64,000 nucleotides of DNA from Thalassotalea_A litorea (GCF_043642205.1 NZ_JBHZSG010000014.1:15292-79291); one strand, 5' to 3'; shown: positions 17,301 through 26,434, counted from the first letter of the stretch. The notes: generated by a model not told the origin, from the letters alone. A program made the numbers and translations.

Positions 17301-18033
17301 CTTCGATATCTTTGGAAGCAACAAAGTTTTCAACACGATATTGATCTTTACGAAAGGTATTGGTTTCGTCATAAACAGAAAGTGCAATACCAAAGGTCTC
17401 ATCTAAGAATTTTTCAGACAAAGCGAATTGAATTTTATAATCTTCTTCTTCGGCAAAATCATTGTAACGCCCTTGAAGAGTGAAACTGCGGATATCTTTG
17501 GCGACATCTAATGGACGCACCGATACCAGGTTAACATTCGCGCCAAGTGAACCTTCATCCTGATCGGCACTCGAGGTTTTAACAACTTCGAGTTTGGACA
17601 AAATATCGGATGAAAAGGAACTTAAATCAACCGCTTGGTTGAAATCAGTAGACGTTAATTGCTGACCATTGAGGGTAATATTGTTCTGGTTGGCGGATGC
17701 ACCACGAACGGTTATTTGCGAACCTTCGCCATTGGCACCGGACACCACCGATACACCGGTTACTCGTCCAAGTGCGTCAGCGATGTTTTGGTCGGTGTTT
17801 TTGCCGATATCTTCGGCATTGATTGAATCAACAACCCCATCGGCAAAACGCTTATCATTGATAGATTTTTTCAGACTGCTTTTTAAGCCAGTCACTTCAA
17901 TGACTTCAATTTCTTGTTCAGCTTTAGCTTGCTGCGTATCGGTTTCTTCCTGAGCGTAAACATTGGCACTCAGAACCGATAGGACTGCAGCATAGACAGC
18001 ACTACGCTGAAACTTTTTACCTGTATCTCCCAT
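14386..18033 (-). CDS. TonB-dependent receptor for agar/porphyran oligosaccharides
   Basis: This 1215-residue outer-membrane receptor has a signal peptide ending VYA, a TonB box at 41-49 (EIEVIEVTG), a plug domain (DIGKNTDQNIADALGRVTGVSV, then TVRGASANQNNITLNGQQL) and a 22-strand barrel ending in the terminal aromatic motif YRLGVRVNF. The length and plug sequence are typical of the large sugar receptors of Alteromonadales and Caulobacterales. Ligand identity is inferred from neighbours only. It heads the operon with the surface lipoprotein, is divergent from the GH50 agarase, and has three TTGTNNACAA palindromes in its promoter region, so strong substrate-dependent control is expected. Confidence 0.93.
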   Translation of the reverse strand: MGDTGKKFQRSAVYAAVLSVLSANVYAQEETDTQQAKAEQEIEVIEVTGLKSSLKKSINDKRFADGVVDSINAEDIGKNTDQNIADALGRVTGVSVVSGANGEGSQITVRGASANQNNITLNGQQLTSTDFNQAVDLSSFSSDILSKLEVVKTSSADQDEGSLGANVNLVSVRPLDVAKDIRSFTLQGRYNDFAEEEDYKIQFALSEKFLDETFGIALSVYDETNTFRKDQYRVENFVASKDIEVASDQDGNVIAGPVRAIQHQSTRYELHQNSNDRQGINLGLQWIPTDSTEIMFDATYTKAEQKRYNDAVVSRFPGNNNFVEGEQPLGTLRPAAPFTDPQADWYTINTDTSTLTKFVNRFGAGDIQNSTGGDESDNFSAALNIKQEITDEFRMSGLIGYSLSKSDSLPSAFAALQNFPNVPAVKLYDAGEMIEPVGYDCTSGRCEMVFGDSFVDLGDQIVNEVDPDTGIFVPGYEDNTVYTGFNPADVDVQHLAFLRETDRSVEDELANIQLDFEYDLDVVGLTSVEFGAKVTQRTKDVDNQSYQFDTVTASEVIEDEYGNPVVVPGGSMLDIRAPLIARDGGLPYDDFMDSLGYGRNGATQGWIPVDAAYAASIMLDSEDTVRTPNNTESRITDIDTTAFYLKTNFEYFDGRLTGNVGIRYVETDVDAEGYAGANFWQFTETLEREFDLVQLRDLRDTSLPACRAPVFSDPAVTLGYEKKYQRVDGRGYDTSSGTDPSQWTPIPDQGPCHDPDYAAWAAFQQDPSLADPGIALNWLNMWRYADVSTTRNHGWGSAITYDGTTPLSTLNANQFPFTSTQNKELQSFAATGSHSYENWLPSLNLNYAFSDEWIGRLAVSKTMTRPEIDKLRPGFQLNENGYWGSGNPQSGSRLDMYNTKLEPLESNNLDLSLEWYFNESSMLSAAIFHKDMKNFTDTESAVTYLMDLREVDGPVSQEDLPLLATGDESSDYGLQGCMPLRATADYGWWPSDPNRFSDDLRDLCAQYSVSKIINGKGARITGLELGYIQTYDFLPGIWSGLGVSANYTYQDSEYDADKSSIDPTKDLPAYPVADTPEHTYNATLFWEQDGHQFRISYRGTSDSLVGTDYDTGLQGRTWNQGSIWNEGRGTLDISASYQFNENVMFTFQAINLTDEEYRTYFTSREIAVEREWDGSGYNFVALEEGNPLEGDAPTSRTYRNYKVGTTYRLGVRVNF

Positions 18034-18156
18034 CTCATTTCCCCATTAAGATTTTCAGTATTTTTGTTTTTTAAATCAATCAGCGGGATACCTAACACAG
18101 GTTTGTTGTTAGATCGTTTGCTAATTATTGCCCACTTTAGACCTTGAAATCGTAGA

Positions 18157-18211
18157 TTGTCAACAATTTTGTTAACAATCTTCAATCAACACATCGTGAT
18201 TTTGTTAACAA
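18157..18211. promoter_or_regulatory. Three TTGTNNACAA operators upstream of the TonB receptor
   Basis: TTGTCAACAA at 18157, TTGTTAACAA at 18169 and TTGTTAACAA at 18202. The first two centres are 12 bp apart and the last two 33 bp apart, close to whole helical turns, which suits cooperative binding. With the site at 18439 the divergent TonB-receptor/GH50 region (18034-18500) holds four sites. The rest of it is AT-rich and without genes. Confidence 0.65.
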
Positions 18212-18438
18212 TTTAGTTAAGGCAGTGTTGGTTATTATTCAATCGATACGTACAAAAAACCGCTAGAAGAGAACCGATTCAACCACAGAAAAAAATAAAT
18301 ATATTCAATATTTACAATATGTTAAAAGTGATTTGTATTTTCAAACATGGTCGAATTATGGAAGGTCCAAAAAACGGGTAACGGGCAACAACAGTAGGCT
18401 CGTCAACATCACAGCAGGGGTTATAAAAAATAAAATTA

Positions 18439-18448
18439 TTGTTAACAA
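18439..18448. promoter_or_regulatory. TTGTTAACAA operator upstream of GH50 agarase
   Basis: The perfect palindrome ATTGTTAACAAT lies about 52 bp upstream of the GH50 start codon. A TATACT sequence at 18472-18477 is a candidate -10 element, so a bound protein would cover the expected -35 region and act as a repressor. Confidence 0.6.
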
Positions 18449-18500
18449 TTTTCTTTTTACAATTCCTTGGGTATACTCGCCCCATTCAAGTAGAGGAATA

Positions 18501-20867
18501 ATGATGCTAACAACGAAAAAACTCATCTTGGCCAGTATATTCTCTTGCGCCACATTATGGGGATGCAGCACGCCAGAGTCTGCTTCTGATACTAACGCTA
18601 ACTACGGCAAAAATGAAGCAAAGAACGAACCCGTTAATCTCGCAAGCTTATTTGACCTAACTGATGCTCAGCAACGAAGTAAAAATATTAAAACCTTCAA
18701 AGCGGATACAATTTATGATGCCAGCAGCGACACGTTAACCGTTAATTTTGCCGCTCAACAGAATGCTTATAGCTCAGTAACGTTTGTTTCCGAGCCAGGC
18801 TGGAACTGGCAGGCCTATCAGGATTTTAATATTGCGTTTGATATTGGTAACCCAGGACAACATTCGGTACAGGTTTATCTGGACATTACCGATGGTAATA
18901 ACGACACCTATACGCGCAGTGTCAGCATCCCGGTAGGAGCGGCATCTACCTATTATGCCAAGTTAGCCGGTCACGATTTGGCAACGCCAGATGGTGATGA
19001 AAAGGTAGAGCTGAATTTCACCTCAGGTCTTCGCTCAAACCCGCCAACCTGGGAAAGTGACGAAACTCAGTTTGTTTCCTTATGGGGTAAAAAGAACCTC
19101 GATGTGTCTGACATTCGCAAAATTTCATTCAGTGTACAAAGTGCGCTTTACGATAAAGTCATTACCATCAGCAATATTCGACTGCGTCAAAACCCGGACA
19201 TGGATCCTGAGTTTTTGACCGGTATTGTCGATAAATATGGGCAAAATGCGAAACTGGAATTCACCGGTAAGATTCATAATCAGCAAGAATTAATCGCGGC
19301 TCGTGATAAAGAGTTCTCAGGTCTGAAAGAAAGCTATGGTGAGCAACGGTCAAAATTCGGGGGATGGAAAAGTGGTCCTCGCCAGCAAGCTACTGGATAT
19401 TTCCGTACCGAAAAAATTAATGGTAAATGGATGATGGTAGACCCTGAAGGTTATCCATACTTTGCCACTGGCCTGGATATTATCCGTCTTTCTAATACAT
19501 CAACGATGACTGGATATGACTTTGATCAGGGCTTAATCAATCAGCGCAAAGCCGGCGATTTCACCCCGGAAGATTCTCAAAAATTAAATCGCGTCAGCGA
19601 TCAGGCCATTGCCACCCGTTATGTCGCATCAGAATTGAGAAAAGACTTATTTAACTGGTTACCGTCTTATGATGAACCATTAGGCAAACATTTTGGTTAT
19701 CGTCGTAGTGCGCATTCCGGGCCTTTACAGCACGGTGAAACCTACAGTTTCTATTCAGCAAATTTAGAGCGTAAATATGCCGATATCGATAACGACTACC
19801 TGGCGGTGTGGCGCGAAGTAACCATACGTCGGATGTTGACTTGGGGGTTCACGTCGTTTGGTAACTGGACTGACCCTATGTATTACGATAACAACAAGGT
19901 TCCTTATTTTGCTAATGGCTGGATTATTGGTGATTTTAAAACGGTTTCCAGCGGCAATGACTTCTGGGCACCGTTACCTGATGTGTTCGATCCTAAATTT
20001 GAAGAGCGTGCTATGGCAACGCTTAAGCAGGTTGCCAATGAAGTGCAAAACAACCCTTGGTGTGTCGGAGTATTTATCGATAATGAAAAGAGTTTCGGTC
20101 GCCCTGACAGCCTGGCTTCACATTACGGTATCGTGCTTCATACCATGAACCGTAACGGTGATGAGGTTCCAACCAAAGCGGCATTTATGAAAGTTTTAAA
20201 AGATAAATACGCAGATATTGATGCTCTAAATAAAGCCTGGGATACGGATATCGCCAGCTGGGACTCTTTAAACCAGGGCTTTGAAGGTGATGTTAACCAA
20301 CCGGGTCAGGTAGAAGATTTCGGCCTGTTGTTATCAACATACGCTGATAAATACTTCGCGACGGTGAAAAAAGCCATGGACCAACATATGCCTAATCATA
20401 TGTATATGGGCGCACGCTTTCCTGACTGGGGAATGCCAAAAGAAGTGGTAAAATCCTCTGCTAAATTTGTCGATGTTATCAGCTTTAACTCATATAAAGA
20501 AGGACTCGTAGAAAGCAAATGGAAGTTCATGGAAGAAATTGACATGCCAGCGATTATTGGGGAATGGCATATCGGTGCCTCAGATTCTGGTCTGTATCAC
20601 CCGGGCTTGATCCATGCAGCCGATCAGCAGGATCGTGCCAAAATGTATAAAGATTATATGAACTCCGTCATTGATAACCCTTATTTTGTGGGGGCTCATT
20701 GGTTCCAGTATATGGACTCGCCAATCACCGGCCGAGCCTACGATGGAGAAAATTATAACGTCGGTTTTATCAGCGTCACCGATCAACCGTATCAGCCGAT
20801 CGTCGATGCCGCTACTAAAGTGAATAGTTATATTTATGAGCGTCGTTTTAATCGTGCAACGCAATAG
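18501..20867 (+). CDS. GH50 beta-agarase, lipoprotein
   Basis: This protein of 788 residues degrades agarose or neoagarooligosaccharides, in many GH50 members as an exo-enzyme releasing neoagarobiose. It starts MMLTTKKL, with GAGGA just upstream (the second ATG at 18504 has better spacing), and has a lipoprotein signal ending LWGC. Residues about 50-230 form a CBM-like beta-sandwich. The catalytic barrel starts near KINGKWMMVDPEGYPYF. Catalytic glutamates are visible as Glu529 in FIDNEKSFG and Glu688 in IIGEWHIGA, 159 residues apart as in known GH50 enzymes. A longer frame back to 18333 is rejected because it runs over the operator and lacks a signal. It is transcribed alone, divergently from the TonB receptor. 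Confidence 0.92.
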   Translation: MMLTTKKLILASIFSCATLWGCSTPESASDTNANYGKNEAKNEPVNLASLFDLTDAQQRSKNIKTFKADTIYDASSDTLTVNFAAQQNAYSSVTFVSEPGWNWQAYQDFNIAFDIGNPGQHSVQVYLDITDGNNDTYTRSVSIPVGAASTYYAKLAGHDLATPDGDEKVELNFTSGLRSNPPTWESDETQFVSLWGKKNLDVSDIRKISFSVQSALYDKVITISNIRLRQNPDMDPEFLTGIVDKYGQNAKLEFTGKIHNQQELIAARDKEFSGLKESYGEQRSKFGGWKSGPRQQATGYFRTEKINGKWMMVDPEGYPYFATGLDIIRLSNTSTMTGYDFDQGLINQRKAGDFTPEDSQKLNRVSDQAIATRYVASELRKDLFNWLPSYDEPLGKHFGYRRSAHSGPLQHGETYSFYSANLERKYADIDNDYLAVWREVTIRRMLTWGFTSFGNWTDPMYYDNNKVPYFANGWIIGDFKTVSSGNDFWAPLPDVFDPKFEERAMATLKQVANEVQNNPWCVGVFIDNEKSFGRPDSLASHYGIVLHTMNRNGDEVPTKAAFMKVLKDKYADIDALNKAWDTDIASWDSLNQGFEGDVNQPGQVEDFGLLLSTYADKYFATVKKAMDQHMPNHMYMGARFPDWGMPKEVVKSSAKFVDVISFNSYKEGLVESKWKFMEEIDMPAIIGEWHIGASDSGLYHPGLIHAADQQDRAKMYKDYMNSVIDNPYFVGAHWFQYMDSPITGRAYDGENYNVGFISVTDQPYQPIVDAATKVNSYIYERRFNRATQ

Positions 20868-20952
20868 TAGCAATGACTCAGCGCCTTAATAACGCGGCCT
20901 TGTGATAGCATTATTGAAGTGTTAACAAAAAACATCGATTAAGAGAAAAACC

Positions 20953-20984
20953 TGAGCGACTTGACTATTTTTCAATGTCGCTCA
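20953..20984. terminator. Hairpin downstream of GH50
   Basis: Arms TGAGCGACTTGA and TCAATGTCGCTCA pair with one bulge around a T-rich loop, 85 bp after the GH50 stop. There is no strong T-tract afterwards, so termination would be partial. Confidence 0.45.
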
Positions 20985-21034
20985 TCTTGTAAAACACTAA
21001 AAACAAACATAAATTAGTTTTTCGTAGATATGTT

Positions 21035-21044
21035 TTGTAGACAA
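21035..21044. promoter_or_regulatory. TTGTAGACAA operator upstream of gntR
   Basis: It matches the TTGTNNACAA core of the locus and lies 74-83 bp upstream of the GntR start codon. This implies autoregulation if the GntR protein is the binder. It is the least certain of the sites because the extended flanks differ from the others. Confidence 0.45.
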
Positions 21045-21117
21045 TAAATAATTTTACAATTGTCAAGAGTAGTTGGTGTCTTTACAATAAGGTATAGGAT
21101 TGATTAAGGACAAGTAC

Positions 21118-21732
21118 ATGGCAACATCACGGACAACGAAAATTTTATCCGTTAAAGACCAAATCGCAGAGCAGTTGCGTACGGATATTATCTCAGGTGC
21201 GTTTCCACCAAATACCAAGCTAAATGAAACCGAGCTGGCCAATCGCTTTGGTTTATCACGCGGTCCTATCCGTGACGTGATTTTACAGCTGACCAAAGAA
21301 GGTTTGCTGATCTCAAAGAATAATTGTGGTGCCTCGGTGAATAGCGTGCTTGATCCGAGCATGCAAAAGTTGATGATAAAGCTTCGTCGTGAAATCGAAG
21401 TATTTGCCATTGAACAAATCAATGACACTTTAGGCGAGCAGGAAATAACCGAGTTGGAAGCCATTCTGGCGGATTTGCAAAAAGCTCTGGATGCCGAAGA
21501 CTATGCGGAAGTTACCAAAATTGATATTTCATTCCATCGCTATTTAATTAATAAAGCCGGTGGTGATGAGTTGGTCAATATCTGGTATCCGTACGTGATG
21601 CGTATGCGCTTGAATTACAAGCGTATCAGCAGCAGTTCGCAATGTGTTGATGAACATAGCCGAATTCTCGATGCGCTTAAAGCCGGCGATGTTAAATTGG
21701 CGAGCAAAGCCGTGAAAGCGAATATCAAGTAG
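21118..21732 (+). CDS. GntR/FadR-subfamily transcriptional regulator, likely PUL regulator
   Basis: This protein of 204 residues has an N-terminal winged helix (LRTDIISGAFPPNTKLNETELANRFGLSRGPIRDVILQLTKEGLL) and a helical FCD-type effector domain carrying ISFHRYLINKAGG and a late SRILDALKAGD segment typical of the fold. The ATG at 21118 has AAGGA seven bases upstream; an upstream TTG is less likely. FadR regulators bind dyads with GT...AC half-sites, which fits the TTGTNNACAA palindromes found before six units here, including its own gene. The inducer is probably an AHG or galactonate-type intermediate, by inference. A terminator follows. Confidence 0.9.
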   Translation: MATSRTTKILSVKDQIAEQLRTDIISGAFPPNTKLNETELANRFGLSRGPIRDVILQLTKEGLLISKNNCGASVNSVLDPSMQKLMIKLRREIEVFAIEQINDTLGEQEITELEAILADLQKALDAEDYAEVTKIDISFHRYLINKAGGDELVNIWYPYVMRMRLNYKRISSSSQCVDEHSRILDALKAGDVKLASKAVKANIK

Positions 21733-21750
21733 CAGGTTTGTATGCACGAA

Positions 21751-21774
21751 AAACACCCTAGCGGGTGTTTTTTT
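21751..21774 (+). terminator. Rho-independent terminator of gntR
   Basis: An 8-bp stem AAACACCC/GGGTGTTT with a 4-base loop runs into seven T residues, directly after the GntR stop. It isolates gntR from the FG-GAP/GH86 operon. Confidence 0.9.
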
Positions 21775-21788
21775 ATCGCTCATACATA

Positions 21789-21798
21789 TTGTCAACAA
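21789..21798. promoter_or_regulatory. TTGTCAACAA operator upstream of FG-GAP/GH86 operon
   Basis: A TTGTNNACAA palindrome (extended ATTGTCAACAAT) lies 60 bp upstream of the FG-GAP protein start and just beyond the gntR terminator. It is identical to one of the TonB-receptor sites. Confidence 0.6.
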
Positions 21799-21857
21799 TT
21801 TACATTGTTCAATTTGAGCGCAATTAAAACTAAATCAACAAAAACAATAGGATTGAA

Positions 21858-23888
21858 ATGACAACGTATTGGTTTCGCACTGCCCTGGTTTTGCTCGCAG
21901 TCTTGTATAGTCTGATATCTGCTCAGGTAAAAGCCGATTCAAAATCGCCGATGTTTATCGATATTAGCGAATCCATCGGTCTTAGCGAGCCAAACAGCTG
22001 GAAATATGGCGGGCCAAGTGTCGCTGACGTGGATCAGGATGGCAGACTGGATTTCGTGTTGCCAAATCACGATCAACACCCTGCCTATCTATATTTCTCT
22101 CAAAAAGACAACACCCTGTTAAAACACCAAACACCAATTGGTCAGTGGGATGCCCATGGTATTGCCGCCGGTGACTACGATGGTGATGGCGATCTGGACT
22201 TCCTCGTTGCCCTAGGCGGAGGCAATGGCAGTCAACCTCAACCACCAAGATTGTTAAAAAACCAACAAGGTAAATTTGTGGATATTACCGATCAGGCCGG
22301 CATTGCTGATATGGGTGCGCGTGGCCGCTCAGTGCGTTGGCTTGATTTAGATGCTGATGGTGATCTCGATTTTCTGCAAATCAATGCAATGCAGATCCAA
22401 GGTGAAAAAGGCCCCAGGAATATTTTGTTTGAAAACTTAGGTAATGATACGTTCAAGTATCGACCAAGCCCGGTGTTTGAACAGATGGATGCTGAACGGG
22501 TATTCATTACCGATCTAAATGACGACGGTCGCCCGGATTTACTGGGTTTTGCGCCTTATACCCCCTTGGTCATCCTGCAGGCCACTGCTGATTTTTCGTT
22601 CTCAGACGTTACCCATGACCTATTACCAACTAAGTTATTAGAGTTAGCTCATGTTAATGCGATTGCGGAAGCGGATGTCAATAATGACGGTTTGATGGAT
22701 TACTATTTAGCTCGTGGCAAAGCGCTGTATCAAATCGCCAACAATAGTATTGAATATGACCAAAGCCAAAGACGTCTGGATTTGCGTGACGAGGGGAATA
22801 AAAGTCAGGATGGCGTCACATTTACCGGTGATCGGCAAGTTTACCTGACCGACTTTTATCACTTTCCAAGAGACCGCAACGTCACAGCCCTCCCCTTGTA
22901 CCTGGGTAAAGAGCAAGTATCCATTTCCGAAGTTAGCGATATGACCGCCATTAACGCTAAGCAAGCACAGGGCTTTCCAGATAAGTTGGATAAAACCGGC
23001 TGGTATTTAGGGTATCTTGGACAAAACCACGAAGGTAAACACCAATGGCGTTTAGCCTGGCATCTTGCATCCAATGTTGCTTGGGATATTCGAGCTTCCA
23101 TCATTGGCGTCGATACCTTTAAAGCCGACTTTGTTCCGCAAACGCCTGGTATCGCTGACGTACTATTGATGGGTGATGCCCGTGCAAACGCAAAAAATAA
23201 AAAATCTCAGGTTAGATTCGCTGATGCATCTCACCGACTACCACCACTTAGCAAAGACAATAATCAAGGGGTAATTACTGGCGACTTTGATAACGACGGT
23301 CGTAGTGATTTCTTCGTTTATCGATTCGGTACCTTAACGCAGCGTCAGGCGGATGTTTTGATGCTAAATCAAGGTGAGCGCTTTAATCAAAACACCCAAC
23401 ACGGCGCCACCCATCTGCCAGCCAAAGCCCATGGTGATATGGGGGCTGCTTTCGACTTTAACCTTGATGGTAAAATCGACATTTTAAGCGGTGATGATGA
23501 CAACGGCCGTTGGCATTTGTTTGCCAATCAATTGCAAAACCAACACAACTTTATCCGCGTTGAAATTGGCTACTCGGTCGATAACATCGACGCTATCGAT
23601 CCCATTGGCGCTAAAGTCACTTTGGTCAGCGCTTCTTCAACCCAGACTCGGTTTGTCAACAGTCAGTCGGCTAGCCACTCTCAATCTCTTATTAATACGC
23701 TGCACTTTGGTTTGGGCGAGGATGAGAGCGTAGAGAAGATTGTTGTGCAGTGGCGCGACGGCTCGATACAGGAACTTGAACGACAAGAGCTTCAAGAAAG
23801 ACAAGAAACACAAGAATTAAACGATATACCAATAAATCAGCAAGTATTCCTGGGACAGCGGCTTGTCGCGCCAGGTAAGGGTAAATAA
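21858..23888 (+). CDS. Secreted FG-GAP/VCBS-repeat protein with ASPIC/UnbV C-terminal domain
   Basis: This 676-residue protein has a signal peptide (TALVLLAVLYSLISAQVKA). Several calcium-loop repeats of the form DxDxDGxxDF follow (DVDQDGRLDF, DYDGDGDLDF, DLDADGDLDF, DFDNDGRSDF), as in integrin-like beta-propellers. The end is an ASPIC/UnbV module (GAKVTLVSAS...SLHFGLG-like segment, then VQWRDGS). The CRTAC1-like family has no defined enzymatic role. One base separates its stop from the GH86 start, so the two are translationally coupled. It may bind polysaccharide or help GH86 at the cell surface. It has its own TTGTCAACAA site. Confidence 0.85.
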   Translation: MTTYWFRTALVLLAVLYSLISAQVKADSKSPMFIDISESIGLSEPNSWKYGGPSVADVDQDGRLDFVLPNHDQHPAYLYFSQKDNTLLKHQTPIGQWDAHGIAAGDYDGDGDLDFLVALGGGNGSQPQPPRLLKNQQGKFVDITDQAGIADMGARGRSVRWLDLDADGDLDFLQINAMQIQGEKGPRNILFENLGNDTFKYRPSPVFEQMDAERVFITDLNDDGRPDLLGFAPYTPLVILQATADFSFSDVTHDLLPTKLLELAHVNAIAEADVNNDGLMDYYLARGKALYQIANNSIEYDQSQRRLDLRDEGNKSQDGVTFTGDRQVYLTDFYHFPRDRNVTALPLYLGKEQVSISEVSDMTAINAKQAQGFPDKLDKTGWYLGYLGQNHEGKHQWRLAWHLASNVAWDIRASIIGVDTFKADFVPQTPGIADVLLMGDARANAKNKKSQVRFADASHRLPPLSKDNNQGVITGDFDNDGRSDFFVYRFGTLTQRQADVLMLNQGERFNQNTQHGATHLPAKAHGDMGAAFDFNLDGKIDILSGDDDNGRWHLFANQLQNQHNFIRVEIGYSVDNIDAIDPIGAKVTLVSASSTQTRFVNSQSASHSQSLINTLHFGLGEDESVEKIVVQWRDGSIQELERQELQERQETQELNDIPINQQVFLGQRLVAPGKGK

Positions 23889-23889
23889 A

Positions 23890-26262
23890 ATGTATAAAAA
23901 AAGCCTAATCGCGATTTCAACAAGCCTCGCACTTACCTTAACCGGTTGTGGCGGTTCCGGTGGCGGTGATTCAGAAAAACCTCTAAAGGTGGAAGACACA
24001 ATACCCGCCCAGTTTAGTTTTGCCAGTGTCACGGATGCTGCCAGCAATACCTGGATTGAATCGCAAAGCATTACCGTAACCGGCATTAGTGCTGCTACCG
24101 ACATCAGTATTAGCGGTGGAGAATACTCAGTAAATGATGGCGATTTTACCTCTTCTGCCGGGCAGGTGAACAGTGGTGATAATGTAAAGGTGCGAATTAA
24201 GTCATCGACAATGGATGCTACCAGTACGCAATTATCGCTGACGATCGGCGGCGTGAATGCAACCTTTATCGTAACCACAGGCACCTCTTTTGCCGGTGTA
24301 ATCGTTGATATCAACTTTGATACGGTGCACAGCGTTGGCGGTGTCAGCGAGTTTTCCCGGGAAAAATTTATTACCATCCACGCCGATATTACCGAAAACG
24401 GCTGGCGCGGAGGTAATGTTCATAGCGCTAATGCAGAAAACGAAGATCCGAACCTGCTAGATTCATTTGCTAACGGTTACGATGTTTACTTTGGCCGAAA
24501 CACCGGCGGCATGACGTGGCAGCTAAGCCAGATAGCAGAAGATGCTTCACGTCCTGGATTTGCCTCCGAAGCGGATGCGACGTCCCGGGGTAATGGCCAA
24601 AAATGGGGATTTAATAACTACACAGGTAATCACTGGGATACCATACGCTCGCTTCAACACCGCGCCTTAGGCATGGTGGTAGGTGCCCAGCAACACCCTT
24701 ATTGGCCAGACGGTACCCTTACCGCTCAAGGCTGGGCACTATCGCAAACCGATACCGAGGCAGAACCATTTGGTACCGCAACCGGCCACTATATGGGTCA
24801 GTATGTCAGCAAATATTTCGATCCAAATCCTGATGATAATGTCGCTAATGGTCAGATAAAGCCGGCATATGTAGAAGTAATGAATGAGCCATTGTACGAT
24901 CTGGTAACCGATCGCGAAGGTCAGTCTGATCAGGTAGAGCCTGCAAAGATCTTTGAATTTCACAATGCCGTAGCTAATGAAATCCGCAAAACCAACCCTG
25001 ATGTTCAGGTAGGTGGATACACGGTAGCTTTCCCTAATTTTGATTGGGATAACTTCGAGCGATGGGAAGAAAGAGATAAAGCCTTTATTGATATCGCCGG
25101 AGAAAATATGGATTTCTACGCAATCCATTTATATGACTTCCCTGCCTTTCAAAATAAAGAGCAATATCGCAAGGGCAGTAACGCCGAAGCGACAATGGAT
25201 ATGCTTGAGCACTATTCGTTACTTAAATTTGGCGAAACGAGACCGCTAGTTATTTCTGAATATGGCGCCGCAATTCACTCGATGTTTAAGCAAGGCTGGA
25301 ACCCTGAGCGCAACACATTGCAGATGCGAGCGATTAACTCGATGCTGATGCAGTTTATGGAGCGCCCGGACATGATCCTTAAAACCATTCCATTTATTGT
25401 GGTTAAAGCGGAATGGGGTCGTACCGAAGTACCCTATGGCCCAAGGTTAATGGTGCAAAAATTTGAGCGTGATGGCGATGCTGCCGGTGACAAATGGGTC
25501 TATTCAGATCTGATACAGTTTTATCAGTTATGGTCTGAAGTAAATGGTACCCGCATTGAAACTAAAGCCAGTGATTTGGACATTCAGGTGGATGCCTATA
25601 TCGATGATAAAACCGCACATATCATTCTCAATAGTCTCGAATTTACTGACACGGATATTAACCTCAATGCCTTCGGATTAGACAGTGCCAACATTACAGA
25701 GGTTGAAGTTAAGCATCTAACCACCGTTGATAATGCCACTCAGGCATCGGCAATTGTTGAGTCGGCGTATAACGAATTGCCAGAGGTGATAACCTTAGGT
25801 GCTGAAAGTACCATGATTGTTAAAGTGACGTTTGATAGCGCACCAGCGTTGGATAAGACTGTTGCAGAAACCAAGTATTATGGTGAAAGCTACAAGCAGG
25901 CAATCGTTGCTAATGATCTTATTACCAACACGCTAAATGGTGTTGTTTTAGATGACCATGGCGAAGCGATATTACGATTAGGTATTGGTCGCGATCATGG
26001 TAAATCGCTATTGCCAGAAGTATCCATCAATGGCACGAGCTTGAATGTTCCGGAAGATTTTCGCGGTTATGATCAGCAAATGGGTAAAAGCTCAGCCGCC
26101 CGCGATGGCTTTTACGGCGTAATCGAAATTCCAGTGCCTTATTCAGCCCTGGCTGAAAACAACGATATCAGTATCCGCTTTAGCGATACTGGCGGATTTG
26201 TCGCCAGTACCGCATTGCAGGTATTTAACGCTGAACAACCCCTTGGCCGGACGATTCAATAG
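23890..26262 (+). CDS. GH86 beta-agarase/beta-porphyranase, lipoprotein
   Basis: This protein of 790 residues starts from the ATG at 23890, nine bases after AAGGG. A lipoprotein signal ends LTGC and is followed by a GGSGGG linker. Residues about 35-135 form an Ig-like module. The GH86 barrel begins near VIVDINFDTVHSVGG. Likely catalytic glutamates are Glu333 in EVMNEPLYD (acid/base) and Glu457 in LVISEYGAA (nucleophile), with beta-sandwich domains at the C-terminus. GH86 enzymes cut agarose or the sulfated porphyran backbone internally, and the sequence alone does not separate the two. The adjacent P450 demethylation system and sulfatase make a porphyran-type substrate attractive. Confidence 0.88.
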   Translation: MYKKSLIAISTSLALTLTGCGGSGGGDSEKPLKVEDTIPAQFSFASVTDAASNTWIESQSITVTGISAATDISISGGEYSVNDGDFTSSAGQVNSGDNVKVRIKSSTMDATSTQLSLTIGGVNATFIVTTGTSFAGVIVDINFDTVHSVGGVSEFSREKFITIHADITENGWRGGNVHSANAENEDPNLLDSFANGYDVYFGRNTGGMTWQLSQIAEDASRPGFASEADATSRGNGQKWGFNNYTGNHWDTIRSLQHRALGMVVGAQQHPYWPDGTLTAQGWALSQTDTEAEPFGTATGHYMGQYVSKYFDPNPDDNVANGQIKPAYVEVMNEPLYDLVTDREGQSDQVEPAKIFEFHNAVANEIRKTNPDVQVGGYTVAFPNFDWDNFERWEERDKAFIDIAGENMDFYAIHLYDFPAFQNKEQYRKGSNAEATMDMLEHYSLLKFGETRPLVISEYGAAIHSMFKQGWNPERNTLQMRAINSMLMQFMERPDMILKTIPFIVVKAEWGRTEVPYGPRLMVQKFERDGDAAGDKWVYSDLIQFYQLWSEVNGTRIETKASDLDIQVDAYIDDKTAHIILNSLEFTDTDINLNAFGLDSANITEVEVKHLTTVDNATQASAIVESAYNELPEVITLGAESTMIVKVTFDSAPALDKTVAETKYYGESYKQAIVANDLITNTLNGVVLDDHGEAILRLGIGRDHGKSLLPEVSINGTSLNVPEDFRGYDQQMGKSSAARDGFYGVIEIPVPYSALAENNDISIRFSDTGGFVASTALQVFNAEQPLGRTIQ

Positions 26263-26297
26263 AAACGATTGCCCGCCCATTTAAGGCTCCAACAAAC

Positions 26298-26330
26298 GCT
26301 AGCCAGAGCCACTCTGGCTAGCTCCCTCAC
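26298..26330 (+). terminator. Terminator-like hairpin after GH86
   Basis: An 11-bp perfect stem GCTAGCCAGAG/CTCTGGCTAGC with a 3-base loop is followed a few bases later by a T-rich run. It is placed 35 bp after the GH86 stop. Confidence 0.65.
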
Positions 26331-26434
26331 TTTTTCTTTAACACCTACAGTTTCACCCATTACATCAACTCCCCCTGTTTAGATCGCATTTACCTCACCC
26401 ATTTAATTGCGCGACTTAGCTAACGTTTTTAACC

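Noticed and set aside
18333..18500. Longer N-terminal extension of the GH50 frame
   Set aside because: The extension runs through the TTGTTAACAA operator and a candidate -10 element, and would bury the lipoprotein signal. The ATG at 18501 or 18504 with GAGGA upstream is better.
23817..24377. 186-residue open frame antisense to GH86
   Set aside because: No ribosome site or recognisable domain. It lies opposite a strongly coding gene and looks like a mirror of its codon pattern.
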